Source: Methanosarcina barkeri str. Wiesmoor (lineage in GTDB: Archaea > Halobacteriota > Methanosarcinia > Methanosarcinales > Methanosarcinaceae). From it: a stretch of 64,000 bases of DNA. The position numbers and the translations under genes are program-made. The stretch is from assembly GCF_000969985.1 (NCBI RefSeq), contig NZ_CP009526.1:2790001-2854000 (forward strand), given 5' to 3'. Positions 7,955 to 17,944 of this stretch are shown here, piece by piece (position 1 is the first letter of the stretch; each line of letters opens with the position of its first letter). A model generated the notes under the pieces. That model ran no database searches. It was not told where the DNA came from and saw nothing but the letters and a program-made list of their open reading frames with translations.

Positions 7955-8436
7955 ATCAAAAAGAAATTTTCAATTTTTTTAAAAACTCTTCCATTGCATA
8001 TCCGAGTGCCAGCGTTCCATGTGCCTTGCATGGATTTCAAAGTAGGCTCCTTTCTCATAGAAATGATCATAAAACTCAAGGTCAAGATGATGAGCCTGAA
8101 GATAGACATAAAAAAGATACTTGGAACCGTGCCAGGAGATTTCCCAAAGCGGTTATAAATATGCTGGGCCTGCAAAGCAACGCAGGCTTTAAAACTCTTC
8201 ATTGTGGCGCTTGACCCTGTTCCGTACTACACTCGTATCCCTTTAGTACCCGAGTGTTTCAGGATTGAAAGGGCCTCCTTTCCGAATTTCCTTTCTGTAA
8301 GGGTATCTACTGCATGGCGCATATTTGTGTGATGAGGAGGAGTAAAACCCTCAAACACGCCTGGAAGCCGGTAGGATTAGGAAGATCCCAGCGTTCATAC
8401 GTAATTTTATCCAGGGAAGGATTTCATTAATTTTAG
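7955..8436 (-). pseudogene. Unidentified degenerate gene
   Basis: Reading leftward, protein-like text is split over several frames. One block reads MRHAVDTLTERKFGKEALSI then LKHSGTKGIRV. After a stop comes MKSFKACVALQAQHIYNRFG, and a third frame gives LFYVYLQAHHLDLEFYDHFY and EIHARHMERWHSD. The pieces run in the same direction with coding-like composition, so this was once a gene of about 160 residues or more. I do not recognise the family. It is inactivated by at least one stop and one frameshift. Confidence 0.5.
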
Positions 8437-8985
8437 GATTTTTGTGAATAGGTTAATATTTAAGATTTCACTTGTAAATTAGTATTTAATCCCTGATTTA
8501 ACAAAAAACACATGAAAATATTGTGCATACTTTGGTTTTTTCCTCACGCAGTTTGTATAAGTTCGACAGAATAGTATAATATCAATACTTTTATATAATA
8601 TTGCCTCATATTTTAGATATAAGGCATCTGGTAAATGTTTTTTATACATTCAACTATTTTTATACCCCCTAAAACCCCAAACTAATCCCCCACATCAGAT
8701 GCCTGTTTCATTCAAACTTTTTCTCCTCAACTTTTCCTTCCTTTTTATCTCAAACTTTTCCTCAAACTTTTCTCTCAATGTTTTCTCCACTGAAATTTTA
8801 TCCTCTAAACCTGAAATCATTTAAATTTCTTACTTATGTTTCATTTTAAATGCATTGTATAACACTTATAAAAATTTCAAATATCCTTTGCATACTTGTA
8901 TTCTCACTTTACAATTTAGTGACTTTAAGCCCTCTTGAATATTATTCAGCATAAACATTATATAAAAGTAAGCCAAATCGTGTAC
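8437..8985. other. Non-coding, pyrimidine-rich spacer
   Basis: No gene is supported. The stretch 8690-8810 is pyrimidine-rich with loose repeats of TCAAACTTTTCCTC. A TATA-like TTATATAAAA at 8958-8967 lies about 20-25 bases before ATG 8986 and is the likely promoter of the acetyltransferase gene, giving a nearly leaderless transcript. Confidence 0.5.
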
Positions 8986-9516
8986 ATGCCTCTTTCCCTA
9001 CACCCTATCAATACCGAACGTCTATATCTGCTCCCTGCCACCTCGGAGCTGTATCTTCTGGAACTGCACGACCGCCCAGCATTTGCTTTAACTCTCAATG
9101 CTCATGTCCCTGCAGAATGGCCACCTGACCAAATAACCCCTGAAGTGATAGAAGATTTTATCGGGCGAATTCAGGCCAGGGACCGGAAACTCTGGAGTTT
9201 TTACTGGGTTCTCTCACGGAAAAGTACTGAACAACCTGTTCTGATAGGGAGCGGAGGATTTCTTGCTCACAAGAAAGGAACAGTTGAAATAGGATATTCT
9301 TTGCTTGAATCATATCATGGCAGAGGATATGCAACTGAAGCTGTTCAATCAATGATTCAATGGGCTCTTTCCAGCCTCAAAAGCGATAGTATAGTAGCCT
9401 ATACATACCCTCATCTTAAAGCTTCAATTCGCGTCCTGGAAAAGAATGGTTTTATTTTAAAAGGAGAAGGGCCGGAAGAAGGAACAATAGCTTACGAATT
9501 TCTGAATGAAAATTAA
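8986..9516 (+). CDS. GNAT-family N-acetyltransferase (RimJ/RimL-like)
   Basis: This 176-residue protein starts MPLSLHPINTERLYLLPATS, the opening strand of the RimJ/RimL-type GNAT group. The acetyl-CoA-binding region is EIGYSLLESYHGRGYATEAVQSMIQW, with the RGYATEA motif, followed by YTYPHLKASIRVLEKNGF, the conserved C-terminal NxxSxxxxxKxGF-like motif. The acceptor is unknown; relatives modify ribosomal proteins, peptides or small amines. A TTG at 8935 would give a longer protein, but the TATA element at 8958-8967 lies inside that extension. I therefore take ATG 8986, perhaps leaderless. Confidence 0.85.
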   Translation: MPLSLHPINTERLYLLPATSELYLLELHDRPAFALTLNAHVPAEWPPDQITPEVIEDFIGRIQARDRKLWSFYWVLSRKSTEQPVLIGSGGFLAHKKGTVEIGYSLLESYHGRGYATEAVQSMIQWALSSLKSDSIVAYTYPHLKASIRVLEKNGFILKGEGPEEGTIAYEFLNEN

Positions 9517-9817
9517 AACCATATCTCCGATTCCAGAGAAGTTTGAATAGAGAATATTTTTACAGAAAATAATTTAAGTACTTCGATAAAATCTCATAAA
9601 ATAGCAGTATAAACTCAATTTTATATATTAATGAGTATTATATTTAGTTGGGCATCTGTGAACTCTTCATTTAAACACCCTCCATCTATCTCCGTTCCTC
9701 CTCTCTAAAAACGGATGCCCTATTTATTCTAAAACTTTCTGAATTCTTTACCGAGAAATATATGCATAAAAAACGAACTACGTCCTTTTTACTTTCTGCC
9801 TTTCTTTTTTGATCTTT

Positions 9818-9877
9818 TTTATCTTCTCCTTTTAACCTTTATCTTCTCCTTTTAACCTTTATCTTCTCCTTTTAACC
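9818..9877. repeat. 20-bp tandem repeat, 3 copies
   Basis: The unit TTTATCTTCTCCTTTTAACC repeats at 9818, 9838 and 9858 inside a long pyrimidine-rich spacer (9517-10098). No gene is seen in that spacer. Confidence 0.9.
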
Positions 9878-10098
9878 TATTTCTCTTTCTTTTTGACCTT
9901 CTTCTCCTTTGACCTATTCCTCTTTCCTCCTTTATCTCCACTCTTTCACTTGATCTATTTCTTTTTCTACTTTCGTTCCCGTTTGTTCGAAGGAAGGACT
10001 TTAAATTAATTGATGGGTATAATAATTAAAAAACGGATTTAATAAAATGGAATAGACAATAAAATCAAGATTTACTCAAGAGAAACGGAGATGGTACA

Positions 10099-10398
10099 TT
10101 GACAGAAAATCCACTACAGGTTATTGTAGACAAGGATCCTCAATTATTTGCTCTACTCGAAAATACACGCGAACTTGCTTTCGTGGAGGACGGAATACCC
10201 CTCAAGTACAAGTTCCTGCTTGCAATGTCCCTGGATGCAGCTAATGGTGCGGTAAACGGAGTAAAGTTCCTTGCAGTTCAGGCGATGCAGGCAGGGGCGA
10301 CAAAAGAAGAAGTAATGCAGGCGATAAGAATAACTCAGTATATTTTTGGAGTTGGAAGCGTTTATACAGCTTCGGAGGCTCTTAAGGACATTCTGTAG
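10099..10398 (+). CDS. Carboxymuconolactone decarboxylase/AhpD-like protein
   Basis: This all-helical 99-residue protein of the CMD fold has the characteristic order of an acidic N-terminal helix, IPLKYKFLLAMSLDAANGAVNGVKFLAVQAMQAGATKEEVMQAI and a final helix with GVGSVYTASEAL. Many family members carry a CxxC disulfide reductase motif at the position where this one reads AANGAVNGV. The redox cysteines are absent, so a peroxidase-reductase role is unlikely. It starts with TTG, and GGAGATGG at 10088-10095 is the ribosome binding site. Its function is unknown. Confidence 0.75.
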   Translation: MTENPLQVIVDKDPQLFALLENTRELAFVEDGIPLKYKFLLAMSLDAANGAVNGVKFLAVQAMQAGATKEEVMQAIRITQYIFGVGSVYTASEALKDIL

Positions 10399-10577
10399 AC
10401 AGTATAAAAGGAATCCATTGAACCAAAGGAATCCATTGCACCAATCAAGTAGTTTTCTTATCTGTATGTATTGATTTGGAGCAAAAAATAGTCCCAAATT
10501 CCTGGCATTGAAGCTAAAATAGATCTGCCGCATTTGCGGCAGAATATTAAAACAAATGAGAAAATTATTTACTTTTT

Positions 10578-10811
10578 TTAGGCTGGAACACCCATGTAAA
10601 CTTTATGAAGTTCCTCTGCGATATCTTCAGCACTATTGTACTTTTTGTCAGGAAGCATGCCAAGTTCCCGCAGTATATCCGGAATTGCTTTACTATTTCT
10701 TGCTTGTTCAATAATCCCGTTCCTTTCTATAGGAAAATCCAGATTTTTTAACATCTTTTGAATTTCAACAGGAAGTTCAGTAATGTATTCAGATTTATTT
10801 TCAGTTTCCAT
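10578..10811 (-). CDS. Small DUF2795-like protein
   Basis: This is a 77-residue soluble acidic protein. The pattern LPVEIQKMLKNLDFPIERNG, then QARNSKAIPDILRELGMLPD and KKYNSAEDIAEEL resembles DUF2795, a small helical domain of unknown function with a conserved LP(D)xxYxSxxD segment. AAGGGGAAAT upstream of the ATG on the minus strand is the likely ribosome binding site. It stands alone, convergent with the preceding AhpD-like gene. Confidence 0.6.
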   Translation of the reverse strand: METENKSEYITELPVEIQKMLKNLDFPIERNGIIEQARNSKAIPDILRELGMLPDKKYNSAEDIAEELHKVYMGVPA

Positions 10812-11128
10812 TGTATTTCCCCTTTACTTTTGTTTAGTTTCCTTAAATTCCCTGGCGACATCTGTAGCTTTTCTGCACTCCCTTTTCGAAAATCATTATA
10901 TTTGCAGAGTGCCGCCTCTAGCGTGTTTATCCATATAACTTAACAACAGATTCCTTCTTTGCAGAATGCCAATACTTTTCAAAGTTTCAGAAGGAAGCTG
11001 AACTTTTTAGTAAGAATTATAATGACGATTTACTATTTAAATCTTAACATTATTCTAGAATTGTATATTAAAAATTAATACTTTAATTTATGTTAGTAAT
11101 AATACATGTTTTAAATTAGTAATTTTTA

Positions 11129-12313
11129 TAGTCCCCTCTTAATTTCTTCATTCAGAGAAGGCTTGCAATTCCTTCCTTTCATTAATACCGTAATTTACAG
11201 TTACCCCTACTAAAAGTACAGCTAAAGAACAGTACTTTTGGACAGAACTCCTTGTATATCTGTGTAAATTCTCCATAGAGTATGCTTTCTTCGCTATTTT
11301 GAATACATCTTCTATGATTGACCTTACAGATCTGAGTTCTTTCCATTTGCTTATTAACTCTTTAAACTTTGCAATTATTTCTTTGTAGAATTTAATTTCT
11401 TTTTCAGTATTTCTTCTTAAATCAAATATTTTCAGAGGATATCTAAACATATTGAAAAGTTTCTTAAAATTACAGTTTTTCCTTGGAAAAATTAAAGGTA
11501 CTACCTTAAAATTTCTTACAGATATAACGTAGTTTTCATAGGAATAGTATCCTCTATCAGCATAGATAACGTCACCTGCTTTTATTATTCTCTTTCTTTT
11601 AAGTTCTTTAAGTATTTCAGGATAAATTTTAGATTCTGCTACATTTGCTTCATTAATCAGAAACGCTAAAGGTTTTAATGTTTGAGAATCAAGTGCAAGA
11701 GTAAGTTTCATACCAATGAAGAAACCTCTATGGGTTGAATGGCCCCACTTGTATTCTTTGTTTTTTAGGCTTTCTTTGGTAATCTTTTTAGCGTGCCAGT
11801 TCAGGTTAAGGTTTATGTCAGTACTATCAATAATAATGTCTCTTGATCCATTTTTTCTCTTAGGGCATAAATCATTCAATATTTCAAAAACAAAAGCAGT
11901 AAACTCTTGGGGTTCATACTTACTAAGAATGCCATAAACTTCCTTTTCAGTTGGTACTAAACTGATTTTTAAAAAGTTTCTCAAGCTTTCTCTTTCTTTT
12001 AATTCCTTTATAGCATAAGAGATTTCACAAGAAAAAAACATGCTTAGAAGAACAATTTTTATAGTAGGTACTGATCTGTGGAGGGGCACAATGCCCCTCC
12101 TTGTAAGAGTTTGCTTACAGAATCTCAAATCAAAAACATTTAATATTTCGGACAACAATTGCCATTTGAAATCTTCATTTAGTGGTATAAGTGGAGGTTT
12201 CGTAATAATCACCAGAGAAGGATTGAAAATCCTTCTCAATAAAATTTACGATTTTTTATGACATTAATTAAAATTCAGACGAAAAATTGAATGTACTTTT
12301 TTGAGGGGAACTA
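11129..12313 (-). mobile_element. Insertion sequence with DDE transposase
   Basis: An intact transposase gene is bounded by short imperfect inverted repeats: TAGTCCCCTCTTAA on the left (11129-11142), and on the right, as reverse complement, TAGTTCCCCTCAA (12313-12301). The total is about 1185 bp. A target duplication could not be assigned with confidence. Confidence 0.7.
11148..12239 (-). CDS. IS4/IS5-superfamily DDE transposase
   Basis: The transposase has 363 residues. The likely catalytic acidic residues are the first Asp in IIIDSTDIN (about 139), the second Asp in YADRGYYSYEN (about 226), and the Glu in RSIIEDVFK (about 314), giving an RNaseH-fold DDE_Tnp_1-like layout. The reading frame is full length with no stops, so the element may be active. 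It fills almost the whole distance between the inverted repeats. I cannot name the exact ISfinder family. Confidence 0.8.
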   Translation of the reverse strand: MRRIFNPSLVIITKPPLIPLNEDFKWQLLSEILNVFDLRFCKQTLTRRGIVPLHRSVPTIKIVLLSMFFSCEISYAIKELKERESLRNFLKISLVPTEKEVYGILSKYEPQEFTAFVFEILNDLCPKRKNGSRDIIIDSTDINLNLNWHAKKITKESLKNKEYKWGHSTHRGFFIGMKLTLALDSQTLKPLAFLINEANVAESKIYPEILKELKRKRIIKAGDVIYADRGYYSYENYVISVRNFKVVPLIFPRKNCNFKKLFNMFRYPLKIFDLRRNTEKEIKFYKEIIAKFKELISKWKELRSVRSIIEDVFKIAKKAYSMENLHRYTRSSVQKYCSLAVLLVGVTVNYGINERKELQAFSE

Positions 12314-12637
12314 CTAATAACCTTAATTAATGGAACAAAGAAGTAATAACCTCTAGTTTGAGAGTGAGTTTAAGAGGACCCTAAAAATAGAAGTACCAGT
12401 TTGAATTTATATTTTAGCAACTTGGGTATAAATTAGATTTACAAAGACAATATTATATTTATAAAGATAAAACTTATATTACTATGGATTATTGCTGATA
12501 TAGGTGCTGTTAAAAACACGATAATAATAAAACCAAAAATATTATATACATGAAATAAAACAGTATCAAAGCAACACTCAGTTAATTAAGTTGAAAAACG
12601 AATCCATGTAACCTAATGTATTAAAAATGTGATCCCT

Positions 12638-12934
12638 ATGCCCAGAAAATACACCAATAAGACAACCCATTTTATTCTCCATGATGACGGCACATTCGAC
12701 GTCTATATAGATAAAAAGTTTAAAGAATGTGGACTATATGAGGAAACCCCGGATACTGTAAAATTGAACTACTACAAACACTCTTCAATATTCCAAAAAG
12801 AAGTAGGATGTTTAATTTCTGAGAATTACAGAATCTGGATAGAGGACAGAAAAATTAATGTTCCCGGTGGCATCCTAGACAATGGAGTGTTCATAGCTAA
12901 GTGTGATGATGGAAGTACCATCCTGAAAGATTAA
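12638..12934 (+). CDS. Hypothetical protein, about 98 residues
   Basis: I do not recognise this protein. It is soluble and beta-rich, with FILHDDGTFDVYIDKKF, a middle EVGCLISENYRIWIED and a C-terminal GVFIAKCDDGSTILKD. There are two cysteines in addition to Cys from KECGLY but no metal-binding pattern. GTG 12629 would add MIP. I prefer ATG 12638 (MPRKYTNKT), although neither has a clear ribosome binding site. The gene is isolated, downstream of an insertion sequence and upstream of a MITE. The spacer 12314-12637 shows nothing else. Confidence 0.5.
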   Translation: MPRKYTNKTTHFILHDDGTFDVYIDKKFKECGLYEETPDTVKLNYYKHSSIFQKEVGCLISENYRIWIEDRKINVPGGILDNGVFIAKCDDGSTILKD

Positions 12935-13028
12935 AGTTTATGATATTTAGAAAAATAGACAAAAATTATTTGGATTCGAAGGAATCCATTTTCGGAATTT
13001 TTCATTCAACGTTCGGAAAATATATACT

Positions 13029-13157
13029 AAATTTATCCCAAAACCAGTTTCATCTTCAAATAGATAAAAGTTTCAGAACTATTTTCCGTGATCTGAAATC
13101 CATTGATCATTCCTGATTAGAGATTCAGGAAGCAGTTTTGAGTTAGGGGATAGGCTC
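13029..13157. mobile_element. 129-bp MITE, GAGCC..ATCCC family (subtype B)
   Basis: The right end GGGGATAGGCTC (13146-13157) is intact, while the left end has decayed to ATTTATCCCAAAACC. The interior matches the copy at 41071-41200 closely, for example CAAATAGATAAAAGTTTCAG and ATTTTCCGTGATCTGAAA. Confidence 0.75.
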
Positions 13158-13251
13158 AGTAAATAATGAGTTAATTGAAATCGATTACTCTTTTAGAACT
13201 AAGCTCTAAGTGCTTATTGATGAGGAAGCTATTGAATTCCTGAAAGCTTCA

Positions 13252-13310
13252 CAATAATTATAATAATTATAATAATAACAATAACAACAATAACAACAAT
13301 AATAATAGTG
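13252..13310. repeat. AT-rich trinucleotide-like microsatellite
   Basis: This is a run of AATAATTATAATAAT grading into AACAACAATAAC units. It lies in the non-coding spacer 12935-13541, which otherwise contains only the MITE and the promoter region of the methyltransferase. Confidence 0.85.
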
Positions 13311-13541
13311 ATAAGAATATTTTTTAATTGTTTCGCCCTTCACCTTAAGATTTATCTTCTTAGAGTAGTACCTTTAGTTAACAACGTTTACTGATATTAG
13401 TATAAAGTAAATTTCTTATCATATTAATTATTACGCTATTTTATCAGATTACTATTTACAGTAGACAAACATACTAAAATATTAAATTTTTAAAATTGAT
13501 CTGTGAAAAGTGTGGAAGAATTAATAAAAAGGAGATAGGGC

Positions 13542-14816
13542 ATGGAAAGTAAAATTGATGATAAAAAAGAACCTTATACTGAAGTTAATGCACAAGCTAC
13601 AGATAAAAACAAAGTAGAACGTGAACTCGACGCTAGCATAAAGCTTAAAAATGAAGAAGAGACCCGAAAAATTCTGGATTTAATGCAAAAGCCTGAGATC
13701 GATTTTGATTGTTTTTTCAAGTTTATCGATTCTTCTATTCAGGGTTTAAAGGAATATAAGCTGATTGTTTCGGCTCTTGAGCTCGGAGTGTTTGAAGCAC
13801 TTAAATCTCCTTTGTCAGCGGAGGAACTGGCTGAAAAGCTTGGCTGTGATCCTTTGCTCATGCCTTATTTTTGTGAAGCTCTCCATAGTCTCGGGTTCCT
13901 TGACAGGTTTGAGGAGGGAATAGACAAGGAAGAAGAAAAGGCGCAGATTGTAAAAATAGATGCAATCACCAGTCAAGACAAAGGAAAATCTGAAACCGAA
14001 TCTGAGAACCATGATAACGGAACAAAGGATGGCGATGCAGTGTACCTTGTCTCGGAACTCAGTGCAACTTATCTCCTAAAAAGTTCTCCGTTTTCTCAGC
14101 AACATTACCTTGCTGAAAGGCTCAGAAATGTCGAACGCTGGGCTCGCCTTCCTCAGATTATAAAACAGGGTCCCGATGTTGTTGAGAAAGGACCTTTTTT
14201 CGGGGAAGTTGTCCACTGTATGGCTGAAAATGCACGCTGTGGTCTGCTTCAAGAAACTGTACAGGTTGTCATGCAGAATGTTGACTTTACAAATGTCAAA
14301 AAGCTGCTTGACATCGGAGGAGGCCACGGGCTTTATGCAATCGCTTTTTCAAAGCTGAATGAAGACCTTCAGGCTTTCGTATTCGACCTTCAACCCGTTA
14401 CTGGAGAAACAAGATATTTCATAGAAAAATATGGAGCTTCAAGAGTGGATACAATTCCGGGAGATTTTTTTAAAGATGAACTCGGAAGTGGCTATGACCT
14501 TATTTTTTCTTCCTTTAACCCCGGAGGAAAAGTGCCTTCCTTAATCCCCAAGCTTGCTGAAGCCTTAAATCCTGGAGGCGTTTTCGTAACCAGGCAGATG
14601 CCTGATGAAAAAATGAAATCAAGCCCACTTATCAGCCTTGACTGGAACCTCTGGACTTTTGAAGGTGTGAAAAAAGGAGGATCCGGTTACAGTTTCGAAA
14701 ACAGCGTCCCCTTTAATGAGTATATAAAGCTGCTTGGCAATTACGGGCTTGAAGTCTTCCGTGCTCTTGACATGACGGACGGCTCAAGGATTGTATTTGC
14801 GCGGAAAGCAACCTGA
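13542..14816 (+). CDS. SAM-dependent O-methyltransferase-type protein (Methyltransferase_2)
   Basis: This 424-residue protein has a plant-type O-methyltransferase layout. The N-terminal 45 residues are charged and probably disordered. A winged-helix dimerisation domain follows (about 60-190: GVFEALKSPLSAEELAEKLG). It is interrupted by a 40-residue acidic insertion (about 126-166). The Rossmann domain then contains motif I LLDIGGGHGLYAIAF (about 254-268), GDFF and LNPGGVFV. Relatives methylate phenolic or tetrapyrrole-like substrates, and the substrate here is unknown. GGAGAT at 13530-13535 precedes ATG 13542. The gene appears monocistronic. The insertion is unusual and would lie outside the SAM site. 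Confidence 0.82.
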   Translation: MESKIDDKKEPYTEVNAQATDKNKVERELDASIKLKNEEETRKILDLMQKPEIDFDCFFKFIDSSIQGLKEYKLIVSALELGVFEALKSPLSAEELAEKLGCDPLLMPYFCEALHSLGFLDRFEEGIDKEEEKAQIVKIDAITSQDKGKSETESENHDNGTKDGDAVYLVSELSATYLLKSSPFSQQHYLAERLRNVERWARLPQIIKQGPDVVEKGPFFGEVVHCMAENARCGLLQETVQVVMQNVDFTNVKKLLDIGGGHGLYAIAFSKLNEDLQAFVFDLQPVTGETRYFIEKYGASRVDTIPGDFFKDELGSGYDLIFSSFNPGGKVPSLIPKLAEALNPGGVFVTRQMPDEKMKSSPLISLDWNLWTFEGVKKGGSGYSFENSVPFNEYIKLLGNYGLEVFRALDMTDGSRIVFARKAT

Positions 14817-15113
14817 AATTTTCAAGAAGATTACTTTTTTCTCAGTCTTTTTATTATTTCTGAATTTCAGAAATTACTTTTTCCTTTCTTTCCTGAAGAG
14901 ATAACTATTAATTATCATGAAATATAATCTAACTTATTGCTTACGATAAATTGAATTCGGAAAGTATCAGTAAACTTGTTTTAACGTTATTACTTGTATA
15001 ACCAGGTATCCTGTCCATAAAAAATAGAGCTTATCTGTAAATTGAGTGCCAAAAAACTTGATGTTCGAGAACCTCTAAAGAAGGAAAATGAAGGACTATA
15101 AGGAAGAACCAGA

Positions 15114-17573
15114 ATGTCAGGAAAGGACGATAGCACGGTAAACAAAGATAAAATGACAAACGAGCTAGAAGCCTCAAATGATATAGTTTGTAGCCAGGTA
15201 AAAGTATCTGGTGAAAAAGGCAAGATCTCAGATCTTATTTTTCGGGATGGTTCTCATATTATAGAAAATGTGCTTGATACTATGGTCAATCCTGTCTCAT
15301 ACAAGGATAAAAATGGTGTTTTCCTTCTTGTAAATGAGGCGCATGCAAGGACGATCATTGGTCTTCCAAAAGAAGAGGTTATCGGGAGAACACTCCTCGA
15401 ACTCGCCAGGAAATTTTCGGATAGTCCCAGAAAATATATTGTAGAAAAGAATGACCTTCTGGAAGGTTATAACGAGGAAGGCTGTAACGAATGGATCCGG
15501 ATTGAAAATGAAATTCTGAATCATGGTGGAACGAGAACCATAGAACAGGAACTTATAGTTGCGGACGGGACAACAAAGACTTTTATTTTAAATAAATCAG
15601 CCTTATGCGACGAAGAAGGGGAGACTATAGGGATTGTTACTGTAATGCAGGATATAACCGAACTCAGAAAGACGGAAAAAATCCTGAAAGAAAGTCTCAG
15701 TTCTAAAAATGAACTGAGTGAACAAATTAAGAAAAATGAGGAAATGTACAAAACAATTCTGGAAAAAACAGGGCAGATGGTATATAATTGTGACATCCTG
15801 GCTGATAAGGTCGACTGGCTTGGTTCGGTTGAAGAAGTTACGGGATACACGCCTGAAGAATTAAAAGGTGCAGGTGTGAACTTATGGATGCAGTACGTTC
15901 ACCCTGAGGACAGGCATAAACTCTGGATAAACAATGAAAACCATATGAAAAATGGAGGAAACTTCCGTCTGGAATACCGGTTCCGAAAAAAGAATGGCGG
16001 CTATGCTTGTCTTGAGGAAAACGGAACCGATATACTGGACTCAAGCGGAGGTATAAGCAGGGTCATTGGAGTTGTAAAAGATATAACAGAACAGAAGTTT
16101 GCAAGCCAAAACCTGCAAGAAAGTGAGGAAAGATACCGCACCGCAGCTGAACAGACAGGGCAGTTAGTATTTGATTTCAGGATTGAGACACATAAGGTTG
16201 AATGGGCAGGAGCCATCCGGGAAATAACAGGATATTCTCCGGAAGAGTTCAAAAATTTTGGTGAATCTTCATGGATAGAGCATCTCCACCCCGAAGATAG
16301 GACCAAGATGATTAAAAGTATGGAGAACTTCTTCAGGAAAAAAGCGAGAATTCAGGCGGAGTTCAGGTTCAGGAAAAAAGATGGAAAATATATCTACGTT
16401 GAAATCCGGGGCATCTGGCTAAATGATGAAAAGGAGAAAGTTTACAGGGCCATTGGTGTAATGAAAGACATCACAGAATGGAAATGCACGCTGGAAAAAA
16501 TTGAAGCGAGTGAAATAAAATATCGTTCTCTCATACAGAATTTCCAGGGTATTGCCTTCCAGACGGACAAGAACTTCATTCCCATATTCATACACGGGGC
16601 TGTTGAAGAGATCACAGGACATACCGAAGAAGAACTTATGTCCAGGGGTAAGTGGAAAGAGATAATCCTTCCTGAAGATCTGCCTTTAATCCTCAAAGAA
16701 GAAGAAAGGATTCGGGATTCACCGGGTAGGAAATATGCCAAAGTTGATTTTCGCATAATACACAGAGACGGAAAAATCCGATGGTTACATGAAATTTATC
16801 AGAAAATCCTGGGAAAAGATGGGAAACCGAAATTCTACCAGGGCACAATTTATGATATAACCGAAAGGAAAGAAACCGAAGAATTTCTTGCGAACATTAA
16901 AATTGCCCGCCAGAGAGAAATTCATCACCGTATCAAGAATAATCTCCAGGTAATCTCTTCCCTGCTGGACCTCCAGGCTGAAAAGTTCAATAACATGGAA
17001 TGCGTTACGAATTCTGAGGTACTTGAGGCCTTCAGGGAAAGCCAGGACCGGGTACTCTCTATTTCTTTAATCCACGAAGAATTGCATGAAGGCGAGGGAA
17101 CTGAGAAGCTTAACTTTTCGCCATACCTTAAGAAACTCATCGGAAACCTTTTCCAGACTTACAGGCTTGGAGATGCAGCTATCAGCCTCAAAACGGAGCT
17201 GGAGGAGAATATTTTTTTTGACATGGATATTGCTGTACCTTTAGGGCTAATTGTCAATGAACTGGTCTCCAATTCCTTGAAACATGCGTTTTCCAATGGG
17301 AAAAACGGAGAAATTCGGATCAGACTTTCCAGAAACGACAAGCTCAGACACCTCAGAGAAGGAATAGGTCAAGAAGGCGAAAGTACAGAATTTAACCTTA
17401 CAGTATCGGATAATGGCAAAGGTATTCCGGAAACCGTAGACTTCGAAAATCCTGAAACTCTTGGCCTGCAGCTGGTAAGCATTTTGGTTAATCAGCTGGA
17501 AGGTGAAATCAAACTGAAAAGAGAAAACGGAACCGAGTTCAGCATGAGGTTCAAAGTGAAAAATAAGTTATAA
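15114..17573 (+). CDS. Cytoplasmic multi-PAS sensor histidine kinase (HisKA_2 type)
   Basis: The protein has 819 residues with no signal peptide or membrane helix, so it is a soluble sensor. Four PAS domains occupy about 45-180, 205-325, 335-460 and 465-590. Each of the last three ends in a PAC-like KDITE or YDITER. The dimerisation/phosphoacceptor helix is REIHHRIKNNLQVISSLLDL (about 601-620), the HisKA_2 form, with His at HHRIKNN. The ATPase domain shows the N box VNELVSNSLKHAF, the G1 box DNGKGIPE and the G2 box TLGLQLV. No response regulator is adjacent. PAS domains 2 and 3 are similar to each other (TGQMVYNCDI/TGQLVFDFRI), suggesting internal duplication. GGAAGA precedes ATG 15114. Confidence 0.92.
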   Translation: MSGKDDSTVNKDKMTNELEASNDIVCSQVKVSGEKGKISDLIFRDGSHIIENVLDTMVNPVSYKDKNGVFLLVNEAHARTIIGLPKEEVIGRTLLELARKFSDSPRKYIVEKNDLLEGYNEEGCNEWIRIENEILNHGGTRTIEQELIVADGTTKTFILNKSALCDEEGETIGIVTVMQDITELRKTEKILKESLSSKNELSEQIKKNEEMYKTILEKTGQMVYNCDILADKVDWLGSVEEVTGYTPEELKGAGVNLWMQYVHPEDRHKLWINNENHMKNGGNFRLEYRFRKKNGGYACLEENGTDILDSSGGISRVIGVVKDITEQKFASQNLQESEERYRTAAEQTGQLVFDFRIETHKVEWAGAIREITGYSPEEFKNFGESSWIEHLHPEDRTKMIKSMENFFRKKARIQAEFRFRKKDGKYIYVEIRGIWLNDEKEKVYRAIGVMKDITEWKCTLEKIEASEIKYRSLIQNFQGIAFQTDKNFIPIFIHGAVEEITGHTEEELMSRGKWKEIILPEDLPLILKEEERIRDSPGRKYAKVDFRIIHRDGKIRWLHEIYQKILGKDGKPKFYQGTIYDITERKETEEFLANIKIARQREIHHRIKNNLQVISSLLDLQAEKFNNMECVTNSEVLEAFRESQDRVLSISLIHEELHEGEGTEKLNFSPYLKKLIGNLFQTYRLGDAAISLKTELEENIFFDMDIAVPLGLIVNELVSNSLKHAFSNGKNGEIRIRLSRNDKLRHLREGIGQEGESTEFNLTVSDNGKGIPETVDFENPETLGLQLVSILVNQLEGEIKLKRENGTEFSMRFKVKNKL

Positions 17574-17620
17574 TTGCTGCTTATTCTGTACAAGCAATGG
17601 TATCAATGCAGGATGCGGCT

Positions 17621-17820
17621 CCAAATCATATTGTTTCAGATCTTATTGTTTCAGATTTTATTGTCCCAATCTTATTGTTTCAGATTTTATTGTTCCGATC
17701 TTATTATTCCAGATCACATTATTCCAGATCACATTATTCCAGATCACATATTTCAGATCACATTATTTCAGATCACATTATTTCAGATGTTATTGCTCCA
17801 AAGATTATATTGTTTCAGAC
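17621..17820. repeat. 15-bp tandem repeat array, degenerate, about 12 copies
   Basis: The units vary around TTATTGTTTCAGATC and CATTATTCCAGATCA with 15-bp periodicity. Reading frames stay open through it because 15 is divisible by three, but nothing suggests a protein. The array lies just after the histidine kinase gene. Confidence 0.9.
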
Positions 17821-17835
17821 CGCATTACTAGTACA

Positions 17836-17944
17836 TCGATTCTCAAATAAATACACAATAAGAAAATAATTACAGTTTATGGCTCAAATATTATTTTAAA
17901 GTCACATAGAATTCTGTAACACAGAAAATGCAACCAGTTGCAGA
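17836..17944. repeat. 109-bp dispersed repeat, copy 2 (inverted relative to 5648-5756)
   Basis: This is nearly the reverse complement of the block at 5648-5756. The two copies lie about 12 kb apart in opposite orientation. The following 17945-18191 has no gene. Confidence 0.85.

Noticed and set aside
17574-17869. Plus-strand frames through the 15-bp repeats
   Set aside because: Repeat-driven open frames with extreme composition; two different frames are open at once.
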